Numbered from the stretch's first letter, positions 16,272 to 25,371 are shown. The stretch is 64,000 nt of DNA from JACXVD01 sp020446665 (GCA_041396905.1 JAWKXQ010000004.1:62001-126000); one strand, 5' to 3'. Made by a program: numbers and translations. The notes: a model not told the origin generated them from the sequence alone.

Positions 16272-17150
16272 TTATTTGCGATATTTGATGGTTTTCACGC
16301 GCTTGGTCGGCTGCGGAGCAGGCTGGCGGATCACCCGCACACGCTTGGTCGGGGCAGGGGTAGTGACCACCTCATCAACCCACTCTTCCGTCACATATTC
16401 GCGCACGACAGCGCGCTGCGGCACGGCGACCCAGACTGGCGCATAGGTCACGCCATAGCCATAGTAGCCCTGGCCGTAATAGCCGCCCGGATAGCCATAG
16501 CCGTAACCCTGCCCATAGCTGGCCATGTAGCGGTCGAGATAGGCTTCGCATTCATCACGGTCATTGTGGCGACCACTCGCGCCGCCAATCAGCCCGCCAA
16601 ACAATCCACCGACAAGGCCGCCGGTCCCGACACCGAGCAGGGTGCCTGCCAGACGATTGCCGTCAGCGATGCGATTGCCGGCTACGCCACCTGCAATTGC
16701 ACCAAGGAGGCCGCCAATGATGGTGCCGCGCTTCTTGCCCTTCTTGCCGTCAATGCGGTCTTCGCACTCATCAAGCCATGCGTCGCGATCAAATTGCGGC
16801 GCAGCGTAGGACATGGGCTGTGCCATTGGCGGATGGATCGGTCCGCGCGCTGCCGGAGCCGGATAGACCCTGTGCGCCGGTTGCGGGTAGGCGCCAGCTG
16901 GCGGTGCGTCGACATATTCGACTTCATAGTCATAGGCCTGAGCTCCAGGCATCGGCGCGCGCACAGGCACGGGCTGCACGATCGGCTCGCTGGTAAAGAC
17001 CACGGGCTGGGCCGTGGCCGGCTCTGGCAGGGGCCGCGCATATTCATAGACGCGCCCTTCATAACCCATTGCCGGCTGAGCCAGTGCAGGCGCGGCGGAC
17101 AGGACAGCGGCGGTAGCCGTTCCGATGCAGAATAAGTGACGGGCGCTCAT
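16272..17150 (-). CDS. glycine-zipper (2TM) exported protein
   Basis: A 292-residue exported protein. It has a signal peptide ending near ALAQP, a proline/tyrosine-rich linker, then DRDAWLDECEDRIDGKKGKK followed by two glycine-zipper segments (GTIIGGLLGAIAGGVAGN and GTGGLVGGLFGGLIGGASG). A Gly/Tyr-rich stretch (GYGYGYPGGYYGQGYYGYG) and a basic C-terminus (TKRVRVIRQ, KTIKYRK) end the protein. Glycine-zipper proteins of this kind are usually envelope-associated; the exact role is unknown. AGGGG about nine bases upstream supports ATG at 17150. It converges on the usher gene with only nine bases between stops. Confidence 0.75.
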   Translation of the reverse strand: MSARHLFCIGTATAAVLSAAPALAQPAMGYEGRVYEYARPLPEPATAQPVVFTSEPIVQPVPVRAPMPGAQAYDYEVEYVDAPPAGAYPQPAHRVYPAPAARGPIHPPMAQPMSYAAPQFDRDAWLDECEDRIDGKKGKKRGTIIGGLLGAIAGGVAGNRIADGNRLAGTLLGVGTGGLVGGLFGGLIGGASGRHNDRDECEAYLDRYMASYGQGYGYGYPGGYYGQGYYGYGVTYAPVWVAVPQRAVVREYVTEEWVDEVVTTPAPTKRVRVIRQPAPQPTKRVKTIKYRK

Positions 17151-17274
17151 GAAACTCTTCCCCTGAAGGTCCGGGCCGATTCCCGGTATTAAGGGAAAAT
17201 CTACCATCGCAATCCGCAGTAACCCAAGGCCTGCAATGGCGCTGTCCCGTTTCGGGGCGAAATTTCCGGGTGCT

Positions 17275-17757
17275 TCAGATCCGCCCGGAAAGGAGTGCGG
17301 CGAGCTGTTCGATCCCGGCCTGGTCCTCTGCATCGAAACGCGCCAGTTCCGGGCTGTCGAGGTCAATCACTGCGATCACCGTGCCTTGGCGAACGACCGG
17401 TACGACCAGCTCGGACTGGCTTGCCGAATCGCACGCAATATGACCCGGAAAGGCATGGACATCTGCCACAAGCTGGCTCTTGCCGGTGCTCGCCGCGGTC
17501 CCGCACACGCCTTTGCCTAGCGGGATGCGGATACAAGCAGGGCGCCCGACAAATGGCCCCAGCACCAACTCCCCATCGACCATGCGGTAAAAGCCTGCCC
17601 AATTAAGGCCAGGGAGGAATTCCCACAGCAGGGCGGCCACATTGGCCATATTGGCAATGCCGTCTGGCTCGCCAGCGGTCAGGGCGTCCACTGCGTCGCA
17701 TAGCTGGCGCAGGGTCTCGGCCTTTGGTTGGCCAGGGTCAGGGCGGAAATCAAACAT
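17275..17757 (-). CDS. msrC: GAF-domain free methionine-(R)-sulfoxide reductase
   Basis: A 160-residue cytosolic single GAF domain. It carries the three cysteines of the fRMsr/MsrC family: PACIRIPLGKGVCGTAA gives the first two (10 residues apart) and HIACDSASQSELVVP the third. WAGFYRM and VIDLDSPE are further family landmarks. The enzyme reduces free methionine-R-sulfoxide with thioredoxin. GAGGGAGAGG immediately before ATG 17757 is a good ribosome site. A 124-base gap separates it from the glycine-zipper gene; a divergent dehydrogenase gene starts 63 bases upstream. Confidence 0.85.
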   Translation of the reverse strand: MFDFRPDPGQPKAETLRQLCDAVDALTAGEPDGIANMANVAALLWEFLPGLNWAGFYRMVDGELVLGPFVGRPACIRIPLGKGVCGTAASTGKSQLVADVHAFPGHIACDSASQSELVVPVVRQGTVIAVIDLDSPELARFDAEDQAGIEQLAALLSGRI

Positions 17758-17820
17758 GGCCTCTCCCTCTAGGGGATTGCGCCATTGCCGCAAGCCGCGT
17801 CTAGCAGTAGGTCTGCGGAC

Positions 17821-19281
17821 ATGACCAAACTTCGCAAAATCCTCATCGCCCTCCTTGTCCTCTTGGTCGTACTGGCCATCGCCATCTGGTTCCTGACCCG
17901 TGGCCAGACCGCCGAATTGTCGCTTGAAGAAGTGACCGGCACCGATCCGGTCCTGGCTGAACCGAGCAAGGAAACTATCCCCACCGTCAATATTGCAAAG
18001 CCCATCGGCTGGGCTGCAGACGAAGTGCCGGTGGCCGCCGAAGGCCTCGCCGTCACGCGCTTTGCGGATGGGCTGGATCATCCGCGCGTGGTCTATACGC
18101 TGCCCAATGGGGATGTGCTGGTGACCTTGACCAACCGCCCGCCCAGTGACGGGCCGGGCGGGATTGAAGGCTTTATCGCCGGTTTGCTGTTCTCCGCTGC
18201 GGGTGCTGGCGATGATTCGCCCGATCAGCTGCTTTTGCTGCGTGACAGCGATGGCGATGGCGCAGCAGATGTGAAAAAAGTCCTGCGTGAAGACCTCTCC
18301 TCGCCCTCCGGGATCGCTTGGAAAGACGGCAGGCTCTTTATCGCCAACCATGATGCCTTGCTGTCATTCCCCTACGAGCTGGGTAGCGAAAAGCTTGCAG
18401 GCGAAGCGGAAAAGCTGATGGATCTGCCGCCCGCCGGAAATCACTGGATGCGCAACATTGTGCTTTCACCGGAAGGGGACAAGATCTTTGTCGCTGTCGG
18501 ATCAGCCTCCAATATCGGCGAACGCGGGATGGAAGAGGAAGAAGGGCGGGCGGCGATCTGGGAGTATAATCTGGAAACCAACCGCCAGCGTATTTTCGGC
18601 AGCGGCTTGCGCAATCCCAACGGTCTCGCCTTCAGCCCTTTCAGCGGGGAATTATGGACCACGGTGAACGAACGCGACATGCTCGGATCTGATCTGGTCC
18701 CGGATTATCTCACCAATGTTCCGGTGGGTGCGCAATATGGCTGGCCCTGGGTCTATTGGGGCGACGTGGTCGATTATCGCGTGAAAGCACCCATGCCCGC
18801 CTATCTCACGGAATATTCGCGCAAGCCGGAATTCGCGCTGGGCCCGCATGTCGCCGCGCTGGGTCTGGCCTTTACACAGGAAGGGCACCTGATGGGCACT
18901 GGCTTTGCGCAGGGCGCCTTTATCGCGCGCCATGGTTCGTGGAACCGCAAACCTGCCTCGGGCTATGACGTGGTCTATGTTGCCTTTGATGATCTCGGCA
19001 ATCCCAAGGGCAATCCGGCCCCGGTGCTGACCGGATTCCTGCAGGCGGATGGCAAGACGAAGGGGCGCCCGACCTGGGTGGCCTGGGCCGGCGATGGTGC
19101 CTTGCTGGTGAGCGATGACACAGCCGGCATTATCTGGCGCGTCGTGTCTCCCGGTGCGGAGCCGGGCAAGGGGATTGCGCGAATTCAGGGCGAGTCACTG
19201 CCGCCGCGTCGCTCGCTCAATGGCGATCCGACGGCGAGTTTCGGAGCGGATGATTATGCGCGGGAACGGCCTGCGCAATAG
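17821..19281 (+). CDS. membrane-anchored PQQ-dependent sugar (sorbosone-type) dehydrogenase
   Basis: A 486-residue protein with an N-terminal membrane anchor (KILIALLVLLVVLAIAIWFL) and a six-bladed beta-propeller of the GSDH/sorbosone dehydrogenase family. Visible family segments are FADGLDHPRVVYTLPNGDVLVT, GNHWMRNIVLSPEGDKIFVAVGS, GLRNPNGLAFSP, GWPWVYWGD and HGSWNRKPASGYDVV. The catalytic domain should face the periplasm and oxidise a sugar or aldose, passing electrons on from PQQ; the substrate is not predictable. The gene is divergent from msrC and convergent with the AAA-ATPase gene. Confidence 0.85.
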   Translation: MTKLRKILIALLVLLVVLAIAIWFLTRGQTAELSLEEVTGTDPVLAEPSKETIPTVNIAKPIGWAADEVPVAAEGLAVTRFADGLDHPRVVYTLPNGDVLVTLTNRPPSDGPGGIEGFIAGLLFSAAGAGDDSPDQLLLLRDSDGDGAADVKKVLREDLSSPSGIAWKDGRLFIANHDALLSFPYELGSEKLAGEAEKLMDLPPAGNHWMRNIVLSPEGDKIFVAVGSASNIGERGMEEEEGRAAIWEYNLETNRQRIFGSGLRNPNGLAFSPFSGELWTTVNERDMLGSDLVPDYLTNVPVGAQYGWPWVYWGDVVDYRVKAPMPAYLTEYSRKPEFALGPHVAALGLAFTQEGHLMGTGFAQGAFIARHGSWNRKPASGYDVVYVAFDDLGNPKGNPAPVLTGFLQADGKTKGRPTWVAWAGDGALLVSDDTAGIIWRVVSPGAEPGKGIARIQGESLPPRRSLNGDPTASFGADDYARERPAQ

Positions 19282-19288
19282 CCGGGGT

Positions 19289-20116
19289 TCAAAGCATTTT
19301 TCCCGCGCGTCCGGCCAGTTCGGTGACATATTGCCACGCCGTGCGGCCTGAACGCGCGCCGCGCCGTGCGGCCCATTCCATCGCGTCCCCTTCTTCCCAT
19401 GCCAGACCTGCCGCCTGCGCATAGGTTGCGATGATCGCGAGATAGGTGGGCTTGTCGCAATTGTGGAAGCCAACGGAGATTCCGAAGCGATCCGCCAGGG
19501 CGAGCCGGTCATCCGTGGCGTCGCGCGGATTGATCGGATCGTCCTGCTCGGACAGATGCCGGGACTGGATCGCCCTGCGATTGGATGTGACGGCAAGGCG
19601 GACATTGGCCGGGCGTGCTTCCACCCCGCCTTCCAGCCAGCTGCGCAGGCGCCGCGGCGTTTCGCTGTCAGTGTCGGCAAAGCCAAGATCGTCGATATAG
19701 ACGAGGAAGCGGCGCTCCACCATGCCCAGCCTGTCAAAAAGCCGCGGCAGGCCGCTCAGCGCATCTGATCCCGCCTGCACCAGCGCCAGCGAAGCGGGCA
19801 ATTCGCGCTGCGCGGCAATGGTTGCCGAGCGCACCAGCGCGGATTTCCCCATTCCGCGCGCGCCCCATAGCAGCATGTCATGCGCTGCATGGCCTTGCGC
19901 ATGGCGCATCACATTGGCGCTGACCTTTTCCTTTTGCGCGTCAATCCCGCATAATTGCGCTAGCTCTGGCGCTTCGATCTGCGCAATGCCGCGCGCGGCG
20001 GCTCCATCCCAGACATAGGCCGGATGGGCCAGCCAGTCGGCCTCTGCGGCAGGCGGCGGCGCGAGCCGTTCCAGCGCTTCGGCTATGCGGGCGAGGGGGT
20101 CTCCCTGATCGGTCAT
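19289..20116 (-). CDS. DUF815-type AAA ATPase
   Basis: A 275-residue cytosolic AAA-type ATPase. Walker A is GARGMGKSALV at about residues 85-95; Walker B is FLVYIDDLGF. A sensor-like VTSNRR and the RLALADRFGISVGFHNCDKPTYLAI region follow, which fits the DUF815 family. Partners and substrate are unknown. Nine bases separate it from the acyl-CoA dehydrogenase gene upstream on the same strand, so the two are probably co-transcribed. Confidence 0.8.
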   Translation of the reverse strand: MTDQGDPLARIAEALERLAPPPAAEADWLAHPAYVWDGAAARGIAQIEAPELAQLCGIDAQKEKVSANVMRHAQGHAAHDMLLWGARGMGKSALVRSATIAAQRELPASLALVQAGSDALSGLPRLFDRLGMVERRFLVYIDDLGFADTDSETPRRLRSWLEGGVEARPANVRLAVTSNRRAIQSRHLSEQDDPINPRDATDDRLALADRFGISVGFHNCDKPTYLAIIATYAQAAGLAWEEGDAMEWAARRGARSGRTAWQYVTELAGRAGKML

Positions 20117-20125
20117 GTGTGAGCC

Positions 20126-21871
20126 TTAGCCCGCCAATTGCTCCGCGGAAAGCGTGTAAAGCAGGCTCGCTCCGGCGCGGACCGACGCTTCCAGTCCGGC
20201 AGCTTCCGACACGATATGGGTCAGGAAGTACTCGGTGGTCACCGGCTTGGTTGCGGCAAGGGCAGGGGCTTCGCCAGAGGCGACGGCGCGTTTTTGCAGG
20301 AGCAGCTGCCACCCGGCGACAGCGACGGCGCTCATGGTGCAGAAAGGCACGCTGGCGGCGAGGCGATCATCGAGGCTGGCATCGCGGGCCATCCATTCTG
20401 CGAGATTTGCGCAAGTCGCAGCCAGCGCAGACAGGCCCGGCGCATCCGCCGCTGTATCTCTGGCCAGTTCTGCCATCAGCTCGGAATAATCGGCCCCGCC
20501 GCTCAGCCCCAGCTTGCGTGTGACAAGGTCAGCCGCCTGAATCCCGTTCGTGCCTTCATAGATCGGTGCAATGCGGGCATCGCGATAATGCTGGGCCGCG
20601 CCGGTTTCCTCGATAAAGCCCATGCCGCCATGGATCTGCACGCCGATGCTGGTCACTTCGCAGCCAATATCGGTTCCCCATGCTTTCAGCATTGGCACCA
20701 GCACGTCAGCCCGGCGACCGGCGGCCTCATCGCTCAATGTTCCTCGATCCACCAGGCCCGCCGTGTAATAGAGCAGTGCCCGCGCGCCCTCTGTCAACGC
20801 TTTCATGCGCAGCAGCATCCGGCGCACATCGGGATGCTCGATGATCGCGACCGGGCTCTTGTCAGGCGATCCGGCCCGGGCGGACTGCACGCGGTCCTGC
20901 GCGTAAGAGAGCGCTTGCTGCATCGCCCGCTCGCCTATCTGGACGCCCTGATTGCCGACACTGATGCGGGCATTGTTCATCATCGTGAACATCGCCATCA
21001 AGCCGCGACTTTCCTGTCCGATCAATTCGCCGATACATTCGCCATTATCGCCATAGGCCATGACACAGGTCGGTGACGCATGAATGCCCAGCTTGTGTTC
21101 CAGGCTGACGCAGCGAAGATCGTTGCGTGCACCCAGCGAACCATCGGCATTCACATGGTATTTGGGCACGATGAAGAGCGAGATGCCGCGCGTGCCCTCT
21201 GGCGCGTCAGGCAGACGTGCGAGCACCAGATGAATGATGTTTTCCGACAGGTCGTGTTCGCCCCAGGTGATGAAGATCTTTTGCCCGGCAATGCGGTATT
21301 TCCCGGCATGTTCGCCATCCGTGATGGGCACAGCCGTGCTGCGCAAGGCACCGACATCGCTGCCCGCAGAGGATTCCGTCAGATTCATCGTACCTGACCA
21401 TTCACCGCTTACCAGCCGTGGCAGATACAGCGCCTTCTGTTCGTCGCTGCCATGATGCTCGATCGCCTCGATCGCCCCGACTGACAGCATCGGCAGCAGA
21501 TTGAATGCCATATTGGCCGTGCCGAGATTTTCCAGCACGTTGCAGGCCAGCGAAAAGGGCAGGCCCTGTCCGCCAAAGTCCGGCGAACCGGCAATCGCGT
21601 TCCAGCCTTGCTCGACATAGGAGCGATAGGCTTTGGCAAAGCCTTCGGGCAGGCGCACCGCGCCATCTTCCAGCCTCGCCCCCTGTTCATCACCAATCCG
21701 GTTGAGCGGCGCCCATTCCCCGCTGGAATAAGCGCCAATCCCCTCCACAATGGCATCGACCATATCTGCCTCCGCAGCAGCAAAGCGTTCGCTCTGGGCA
21801 AGTTCAGCAATTCCGGCATTGACCTTCAAGGCAAGCATCTGGTCCTGAGTGGCGGGAGTGAAGGATGACAT
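20126..21871 (-). CDS. acyl-CoA dehydrogenase (DmdC-like, long form)
   Basis: A 581-residue FAD flavoprotein that introduces a trans double bond into an acyl-CoA. It has NLTESSAGSDVGAL (flavin/substrate loop), FITWGEHDLSENIIHLVLAR, and YEGTNGIQAADL, which carries the catalytic glutamate. An extra C-terminal acyl-CoA-dehydrogenase domain accounts for its length over classical 380-residue enzymes. This architecture matches 3-methylmercaptopropionyl-CoA dehydrogenase (DmdC) and related long-chain enzymes; context does not decide the substrate. AGAGGA eight bases before ATG 21871 sets the start. It is divergent from sua5. Confidence 0.88.
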   Translation of the reverse strand: MSSFTPATQDQMLALKVNAGIAELAQSERFAAAEADMVDAIVEGIGAYSSGEWAPLNRIGDEQGARLEDGAVRLPEGFAKAYRSYVEQGWNAIAGSPDFGGQGLPFSLACNVLENLGTANMAFNLLPMLSVGAIEAIEHHGSDEQKALYLPRLVSGEWSGTMNLTESSAGSDVGALRSTAVPITDGEHAGKYRIAGQKIFITWGEHDLSENIIHLVLARLPDAPEGTRGISLFIVPKYHVNADGSLGARNDLRCVSLEHKLGIHASPTCVMAYGDNGECIGELIGQESRGLMAMFTMMNNARISVGNQGVQIGERAMQQALSYAQDRVQSARAGSPDKSPVAIIEHPDVRRMLLRMKALTEGARALLYYTAGLVDRGTLSDEAAGRRADVLVPMLKAWGTDIGCEVTSIGVQIHGGMGFIEETGAAQHYRDARIAPIYEGTNGIQAADLVTRKLGLSGGADYSELMAELARDTAADAPGLSALAATCANLAEWMARDASLDDRLAASVPFCTMSAVAVAGWQLLLQKRAVASGEAPALAATKPVTTEYFLTHIVSEAAGLEASVRAGASLLYTLSAEQLAG

Positions 21872-21932
21872 GGATGCGTTCCTCTCGCATGAAGAGCTTG
21901 GCTTTCTGCGGCTTCCCATATAGCGCCGCGCC

Positions 21933-22877
21933 ATGACCGGCAAGAACGCTACGGAAAGGCTATCAGCCGATGCGCAGGGGATTGCGCACGCAGCAGCGAT
22001 TCTGGCTCAGGGCGGTCTCGTGGCAGTGCCGACCGAGACGGTTTATGGCCTTGCGGCTCCGGCTGACAGCGCAGACGCAGTGGCTGCCATCTATCGCGCC
22101 AAGGGGCGGCCTGATTTCAATCCGCTGATCGTCCATGTGGCAGAGCTGGAGCAGGCCGAAGCGCTTGCCCGGCTGGATATGCGTGCGCGGGATCTGGCGG
22201 CACGTTTCTGGCCCGGGCCGCTGACACTGGTGCTCCCGCTTGCACCGGATGCGCCGGTTGCAGCGGCGGTCACTGCCGGGCTGCCGACCATTGCCCTGCG
22301 AATGCCCGCCCATCCGGTGATGCGGGCAGTGTTGCAGCAATTGGGCAAACCGCTTGCGGCACCGTCAGCCAATCGCAGTGGGGCGGTCAGCCCGACCAGC
22401 GCAGACCATGTTCTGGCAACGCTGGACGGGCGCATCGCGGCGGTGCTGGATGGGGGCGAATGTGCAGCCGGGCTGGAATCGACCATTGCCGCGCTGCGCC
22501 CGGACGGCAGCTGGCAATTGCTTCGCCATGGGCCGGTGACAGAGGGCCAACTCTCTGAAATTCTTGGCGAAGCGGTTGAAGTCAAGACGCAAGCCGTGGA
22601 GGCCCCCGGCCAGCTGGCGCAGCATTATTCGCCGGGCAAGCCGCTGCGGCTGGATGCCGTTACGGCGGCAGAGGGCGAATTCCTGATCGGTTTTGGCGAG
22701 GTGGCGGGGAATTGCACCCTGTCAGCCTGCGGCGATTTGGCCGAGGCGGCGGCGCGGCTTTATGCCTGCCTGCATGAAGCGGGCGCATCACCTGCACGGC
22801 GCATCGCGGTTGCGCCGGTGCCTGATCACGGGATTGGCGCAGCGATCAATGACCGTTTGCGGCGCGCAGCAGCCTGA
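21933..22877 (+). CDS. sua5: L-threonylcarbamoyladenylate synthase (Sua5/TsaC)
   Basis: Makes threonylcarbamoyl-AMP from threonine, bicarbonate and ATP, the first step of t6A37 tRNA modification. The 314-residue product has the YrdC domain: VAVPTETVYGLAA, AKGRPDFNPLIVH, FWPGPLTLVL, and KPLAAPSANRSG. After GLESTIAALRPDG it has the C-terminal Sua5 domain (QLAQHYSPGKPLRL linker motif), so it is the long Sua5 form rather than short TsaC. The gene lies divergent to the acyl-CoA dehydrogenase and ends one base before the stop of a small lipoprotein gene. Confidence 0.93.
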   Translation: MTGKNATERLSADAQGIAHAAAILAQGGLVAVPTETVYGLAAPADSADAVAAIYRAKGRPDFNPLIVHVAELEQAEALARLDMRARDLAARFWPGPLTLVLPLAPDAPVAAAVTAGLPTIALRMPAHPVMRAVLQQLGKPLAAPSANRSGAVSPTSADHVLATLDGRIAAVLDGGECAAGLESTIAALRPDGSWQLLRHGPVTEGQLSEILGEAVEVKTQAVEAPGQLAQHYSPGKPLRLDAVTAAEGEFLIGFGEVAGNCTLSACGDLAEAAARLYACLHEAGASPARRIAVAPVPDHGIGAAINDRLRRAAA

Positions 22878-23210
22878 TCAATCTGCAGCTGGCGGGGCCG
22901 GGAGCTGGCGCAGGACCAGCTGCAGCTCGGCATAAGTCCCTTGCGCTACGCGGCAGGCGCGGTGGTCACCATCGAGGCAATCCTGCTGTTCGCGCTGGTA
23001 TTGGCGCTCGAGCTTGCCCGCGCGCTCCTCCAGCTTGCGCAATTCACGCCCGCGCTTTTCATCGCGTTCAGACTGGCTGGTTGTGGCAAGGTCAACGGCC
23101 TTGCCCGCGACCCTGACGGGAGCTGTTGCCACATTGACGGCGGTCCGCGCCACACAACCGCCAAGCGCGAGGGCAAGAATCGGGAAAGTCAGCAAGGCAA
23201 TACCGCGCAT
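22878..23210 (-). CDS. small putative lipoprotein with coiled-coil tail
   Basis: A 110-residue protein with a lipoprotein signal (ALLTFPILALALGGC, lipobox LGGC). A short AVNVATAPVRVAGKAVDLATT segment and a charged helix (RGRELRKLEERAGKLERQY) follow, likely a coiled coil. Two cysteines (QQDCLDGDHRAC) could form a disulphide in the periplasm. AGGAG eight bases before ATG 23210 supports the start. The type is common in sphingomonads without a known role. It is downstream of the GIN-domain lipoprotein gene and may share its transcript. Confidence 0.7.
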   Translation of the reverse strand: MRGIALLTFPILALALGGCVARTAVNVATAPVRVAGKAVDLATTSQSERDEKRGRELRKLEERAGKLERQYQREQQDCLDGDHRACRVAQGTYAELQLVLRQLPAPPAAD

Positions 23211-23265
23211 GGAGGGATCTCCTTCCATGCGCGGCATAGCACGAATCGATGGCCCAGACGTGAAC

Positions 23266-24072
23266 CTATTCGTCGGCGGCTTCTTCGGCGGCGTCGCCCT
23301 TTGGCTCTGCGTCAGAGGTTCCGGCTTCGGGAGCAGTCGCCTGGCAGCGGACCTTGCCAGAACCCATGGAGCTGACTTCACAGGTGGCATTACCGGTGAT
23401 GTTGACGTCGCCGGAACCCATGATGCTGGCTTCCACCTTGCCATCTGATGCAAAATCGGCACTGCCGGAACCGGCGATAGTGATTTCCGCACTATCTGCC
23501 TTCAACCCGGCCATCTTGCCGCTGCCAGAACCGGCAATGGTCAGCTCGAGCGCCTTGGCAGTGCCTGCAGCCATGAAAGTGCCGGAACCGGCAATGGTGA
23601 CTTCCAGCTTCTCTGCCGCGATGGCGCTGGCGCTGGCTTCACCGCTGCCCGCGATGGTCACGCTGGCCTGGTCGGCCATGGATTGAGCGGAAATCTTGCC
23701 AGACCCGGCGAGGACAATCGCTTTGGGTGCAGGCATGGTCACGCGTATTGTGGCAGTGCCCTTGTCCTTCCAATTGCCCTTCTCACGCATGATACCCAGC
23801 GTGCCGTCTTCCAGCGTGAAGCGCAGTTTCTCGGTGACTGCGGGATCGCCTTCGACATCAATCGCCAGCGCATCACCATCGCTGATGACCACCTGATCCG
23901 GGCCGGCCAGCACCAGCTCGGTGGGTGGGTCGCCGCTCATGTCGAGCTTGGCCAGCGGCACACCTTCGCTGTCATTGATCTTGATATCGAGATTGCTGTT
24001 GCAGCCACTCAGGCCGGCAGCCAGCACCAGCGCCGCCGCAGGGGCCACGCCTTTGATGATCTTGTGCAACAT
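23266..24072 (-). CDS. DUF2807 (head GIN domain) lipoprotein
   Basis: A 268-residue putative lipoprotein with lipobox LSGC at the end of its signal peptide. The body is a repeated beta structure in which TIAGSG-type motifs recur (for example VTIAGSGEASAS, VTIAGSGTFMAA, LTIAGSGSGKMA, ITIAGSGSADFA), as expected for the right-handed beta-helix of DUF2807 proteins. The C-terminus is acidic. GGAGGAG seven bases before ATG 24072 is a strong ribosome site. Such proteins are thought to be envelope-associated, but their function is not established. Confidence 0.8.
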   Translation of the reverse strand: MLHKIIKGVAPAAALVLAAGLSGCNSNLDIKINDSEGVPLAKLDMSGDPPTELVLAGPDQVVISDGDALAIDVEGDPAVTEKLRFTLEDGTLGIMREKGNWKDKGTATIRVTMPAPKAIVLAGSGKISAQSMADQASVTIAGSGEASASAIAAEKLEVTIAGSGTFMAAGTAKALELTIAGSGSGKMAGLKADSAEITIAGSGSADFASDGKVEASIMGSGDVNITGNATCEVSSMGSGKVRCQATAPEAGTSDAEPKGDAAEEAADE

Positions 24073-24142
24073 GGGACACTCCTCCACTTCCATCTGTATT
24101 GCTGATATAATACAGCATGGAGGATGTCACAAGGCGCGCAAC

Positions 24143-24172
24143 AAAAAGGGCCGCCCGATCGGGCAGCCCTTT
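24143..24172 (-). terminator. intrinsic terminator after cdnL
   Basis: On the minus strand, AAAGGGCTGCCCGA pairs with TCGGGCGGCCCTTT and is followed by a T-run (TTTTTG). It lies 29 bases after the cdnL stop and before the promoter region of the GIN-domain gene. Confidence 0.8.
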
Positions 24173-24200
24173 GTCGAGTTCAGTCTGCCGTTTGCAGAAC

Positions 24201-24734
24201 TTACGCGTCTTCGGCGTTCTCGTAATATTGCGGAGCATGTTCGCGCAATACGGTGAGAATCTTCTCCAGCGCAGTCGGTTCATCCGTTTCTTCCATCGCC
24301 GCCAGTTCGCGGGCGAGGCGGCTGGAGGCCGCTTCGAAGATCTGCCGTTCGGAATAGCTCTGTTCAGGCTGGTCATCCGGGCGGAAAAGATCGCGGGTAA
24401 CCTCTGCGATCAGCACGATTTCGCCGGAATTGATCTTGGCTTCATATTCCTGGGCACGGCGGCTCCACATGGTGCGCTTCACCTTGGGCTTGCCCTTCAG
24501 CGTGTCCATGGCTTCCTTCAGCGTCTTGTCGCTGGACAGCTTGCGCATGCCGATGGATTCCACCTTGTTGACCGGTACCCGCAAGGTCATGCGCTCTTTT
24601 TCGAACCGCAGCACATAGAGCTCAAGCTGCATGCCGGCGATTTCTTCATTTTGCAGTTCGATCACACGGCCAACGCCATGCTTGGGGTAAACAACATAAT
24701 CGCCAACAACAAAGGCGGGGGCACTGCTTGCCAT
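24201..24734 (-). CDS. cdnL: CarD/CdnL-family RNA polymerase-binding regulator
   Basis: A 177-residue CarD-type protein that binds the RNA polymerase beta subunit and stabilises open complexes. The N-terminal RNAP-interaction domain shows FVVGDYVVYPKHGVGRVIEL, and RFEKERMTLRVPVNK follows. The C-terminal helical domain has the TMWSRRAQEYEAKI motif (with the tryptophan that wedges the promoter) and EVTRDLFR. In Caulobacter CdnL supports growth and ribosomal transcription. A perfect TATAAT lies about 167 bases upstream. An intrinsic terminator follows, so the gene is probably monocistronic. Confidence 0.92.
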   Translation of the reverse strand: MASSAPAFVVGDYVVYPKHGVGRVIELQNEEIAGMQLELYVLRFEKERMTLRVPVNKVESIGMRKLSSDKTLKEAMDTLKGKPKVKRTMWSRRAQEYEAKINSGEIVLIAEVTRDLFRPDDQPEQSYSERQIFEAASSRLARELAAMEETDEPTALEKILTVLREHAPQYYENAEDA

Positions 24735-24900
24735 GTAATGTCCTTTCGCAAAGGGGCGGGGGCCGCAAAAGGACAGTAAAGGAAGCTGCCGAACGCCCCG
24801 GTAAATGGTGCGTTCGCTGTGTCCTCTTCTGCCCTGTTGCTTGGTGGTCCTGCCTCTCTAGATCCAGCAGTGCGCCGGAAAGATTCGGCGCGCTTGTCAT

Positions 24901-24906
24901 ATTATA
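24901..24906 (-). promoter_or_regulatory. candidate minus-10 box for cdnL
   Basis: The minus strand reads TATAAT in a GCTGCTATATAATATG context within the 298-base gap 24735-25032. A minus-35 hexamer at proper spacing is weak. I saw nothing else structured in this gap. Confidence 0.35.
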
Positions 24907-25032
24907 TAGCAGCTTCGTAACAAAATTTCCAGCCTGTTCGAAAAAGCGCACGAGTCAGCGCCCTGCATCGGTTGCAGGCTGCCACTCAAATCCACGATTT
25001 GCGTTACGCGCTGGGGGTGGCCCGAGAGCGGA

Positions 25033-25371
25033 TCAGTCGCCTTCGCCCGGTTCCGGCGAGAAATATTTGTCGAACTTGCCTTCCTGGCCCTTGAACTCGT
25101 CTGCTTCAGCAGGCGGTTCCTTCTGGCTGGTGATGTTCGGCCATTCGGCGGAATATTTGGTATTGATTTCCAGCCACTGTTCCAGCCCGCTTTCCGTGTC
25201 AGGCAGGATGGCTTCTGCCGGGCATTCCGGCTCACACACGCCGCAATCGATACATTCGCTGGGATTGATCACCAGCATGTTTTCGCCTTCGTAAAAGCAA
25301 TCGACCGGGCAGACCTCGACGCAGTCTGTATATTTGCATTTGATGCAGGCGTCGGTGACGACATAGGTCAT
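25033..25371 (-). CDS. fdxA: seven-iron ferredoxin FdxA
   Basis: A 112-residue cytosolic ferredoxin with 3Fe-4S and 4Fe-4S clusters. The cysteines are C9, C12, C17, C21 and C25 in ACIKCKYTDCVEVCPVDCF, and C40, C43, C46 and C50 in CIDCGVCEPECP, the usual FdxA pattern. A C-terminal acidic extension after residue 60 is typical of the alphaproteobacterial type. The start overlaps the stop of the upstream S4 gene by four bases, so translation is coupled. The electron partner is not evident from context. Confidence 0.93.
   Translation of the reverse strand: MTYVVTDACIKCKYTDCVEVCPVDCFYEGENMLVINPSECIDCGVCEPECPAEAILPDTESGLEQWLEINTKYSAEWPNITSQKEPPAEADEFKGQEGKFDKYFSPEPGEGD

Noticed and set aside
16272..17366. 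longer N-terminal version of the glycine-zipper protein starting at 17366
   Set aside because: The signal peptide and the AGGGG ribosome site place the start at 17150; the extra 72 residues have no secretion or domain features.
24735..25032. search for a small RNA or riboswitch in the cdnL upstream gap
   Set aside because: Apart from a TATAAT hexamer I saw no convincing conserved structure or terminator, so none is reported.
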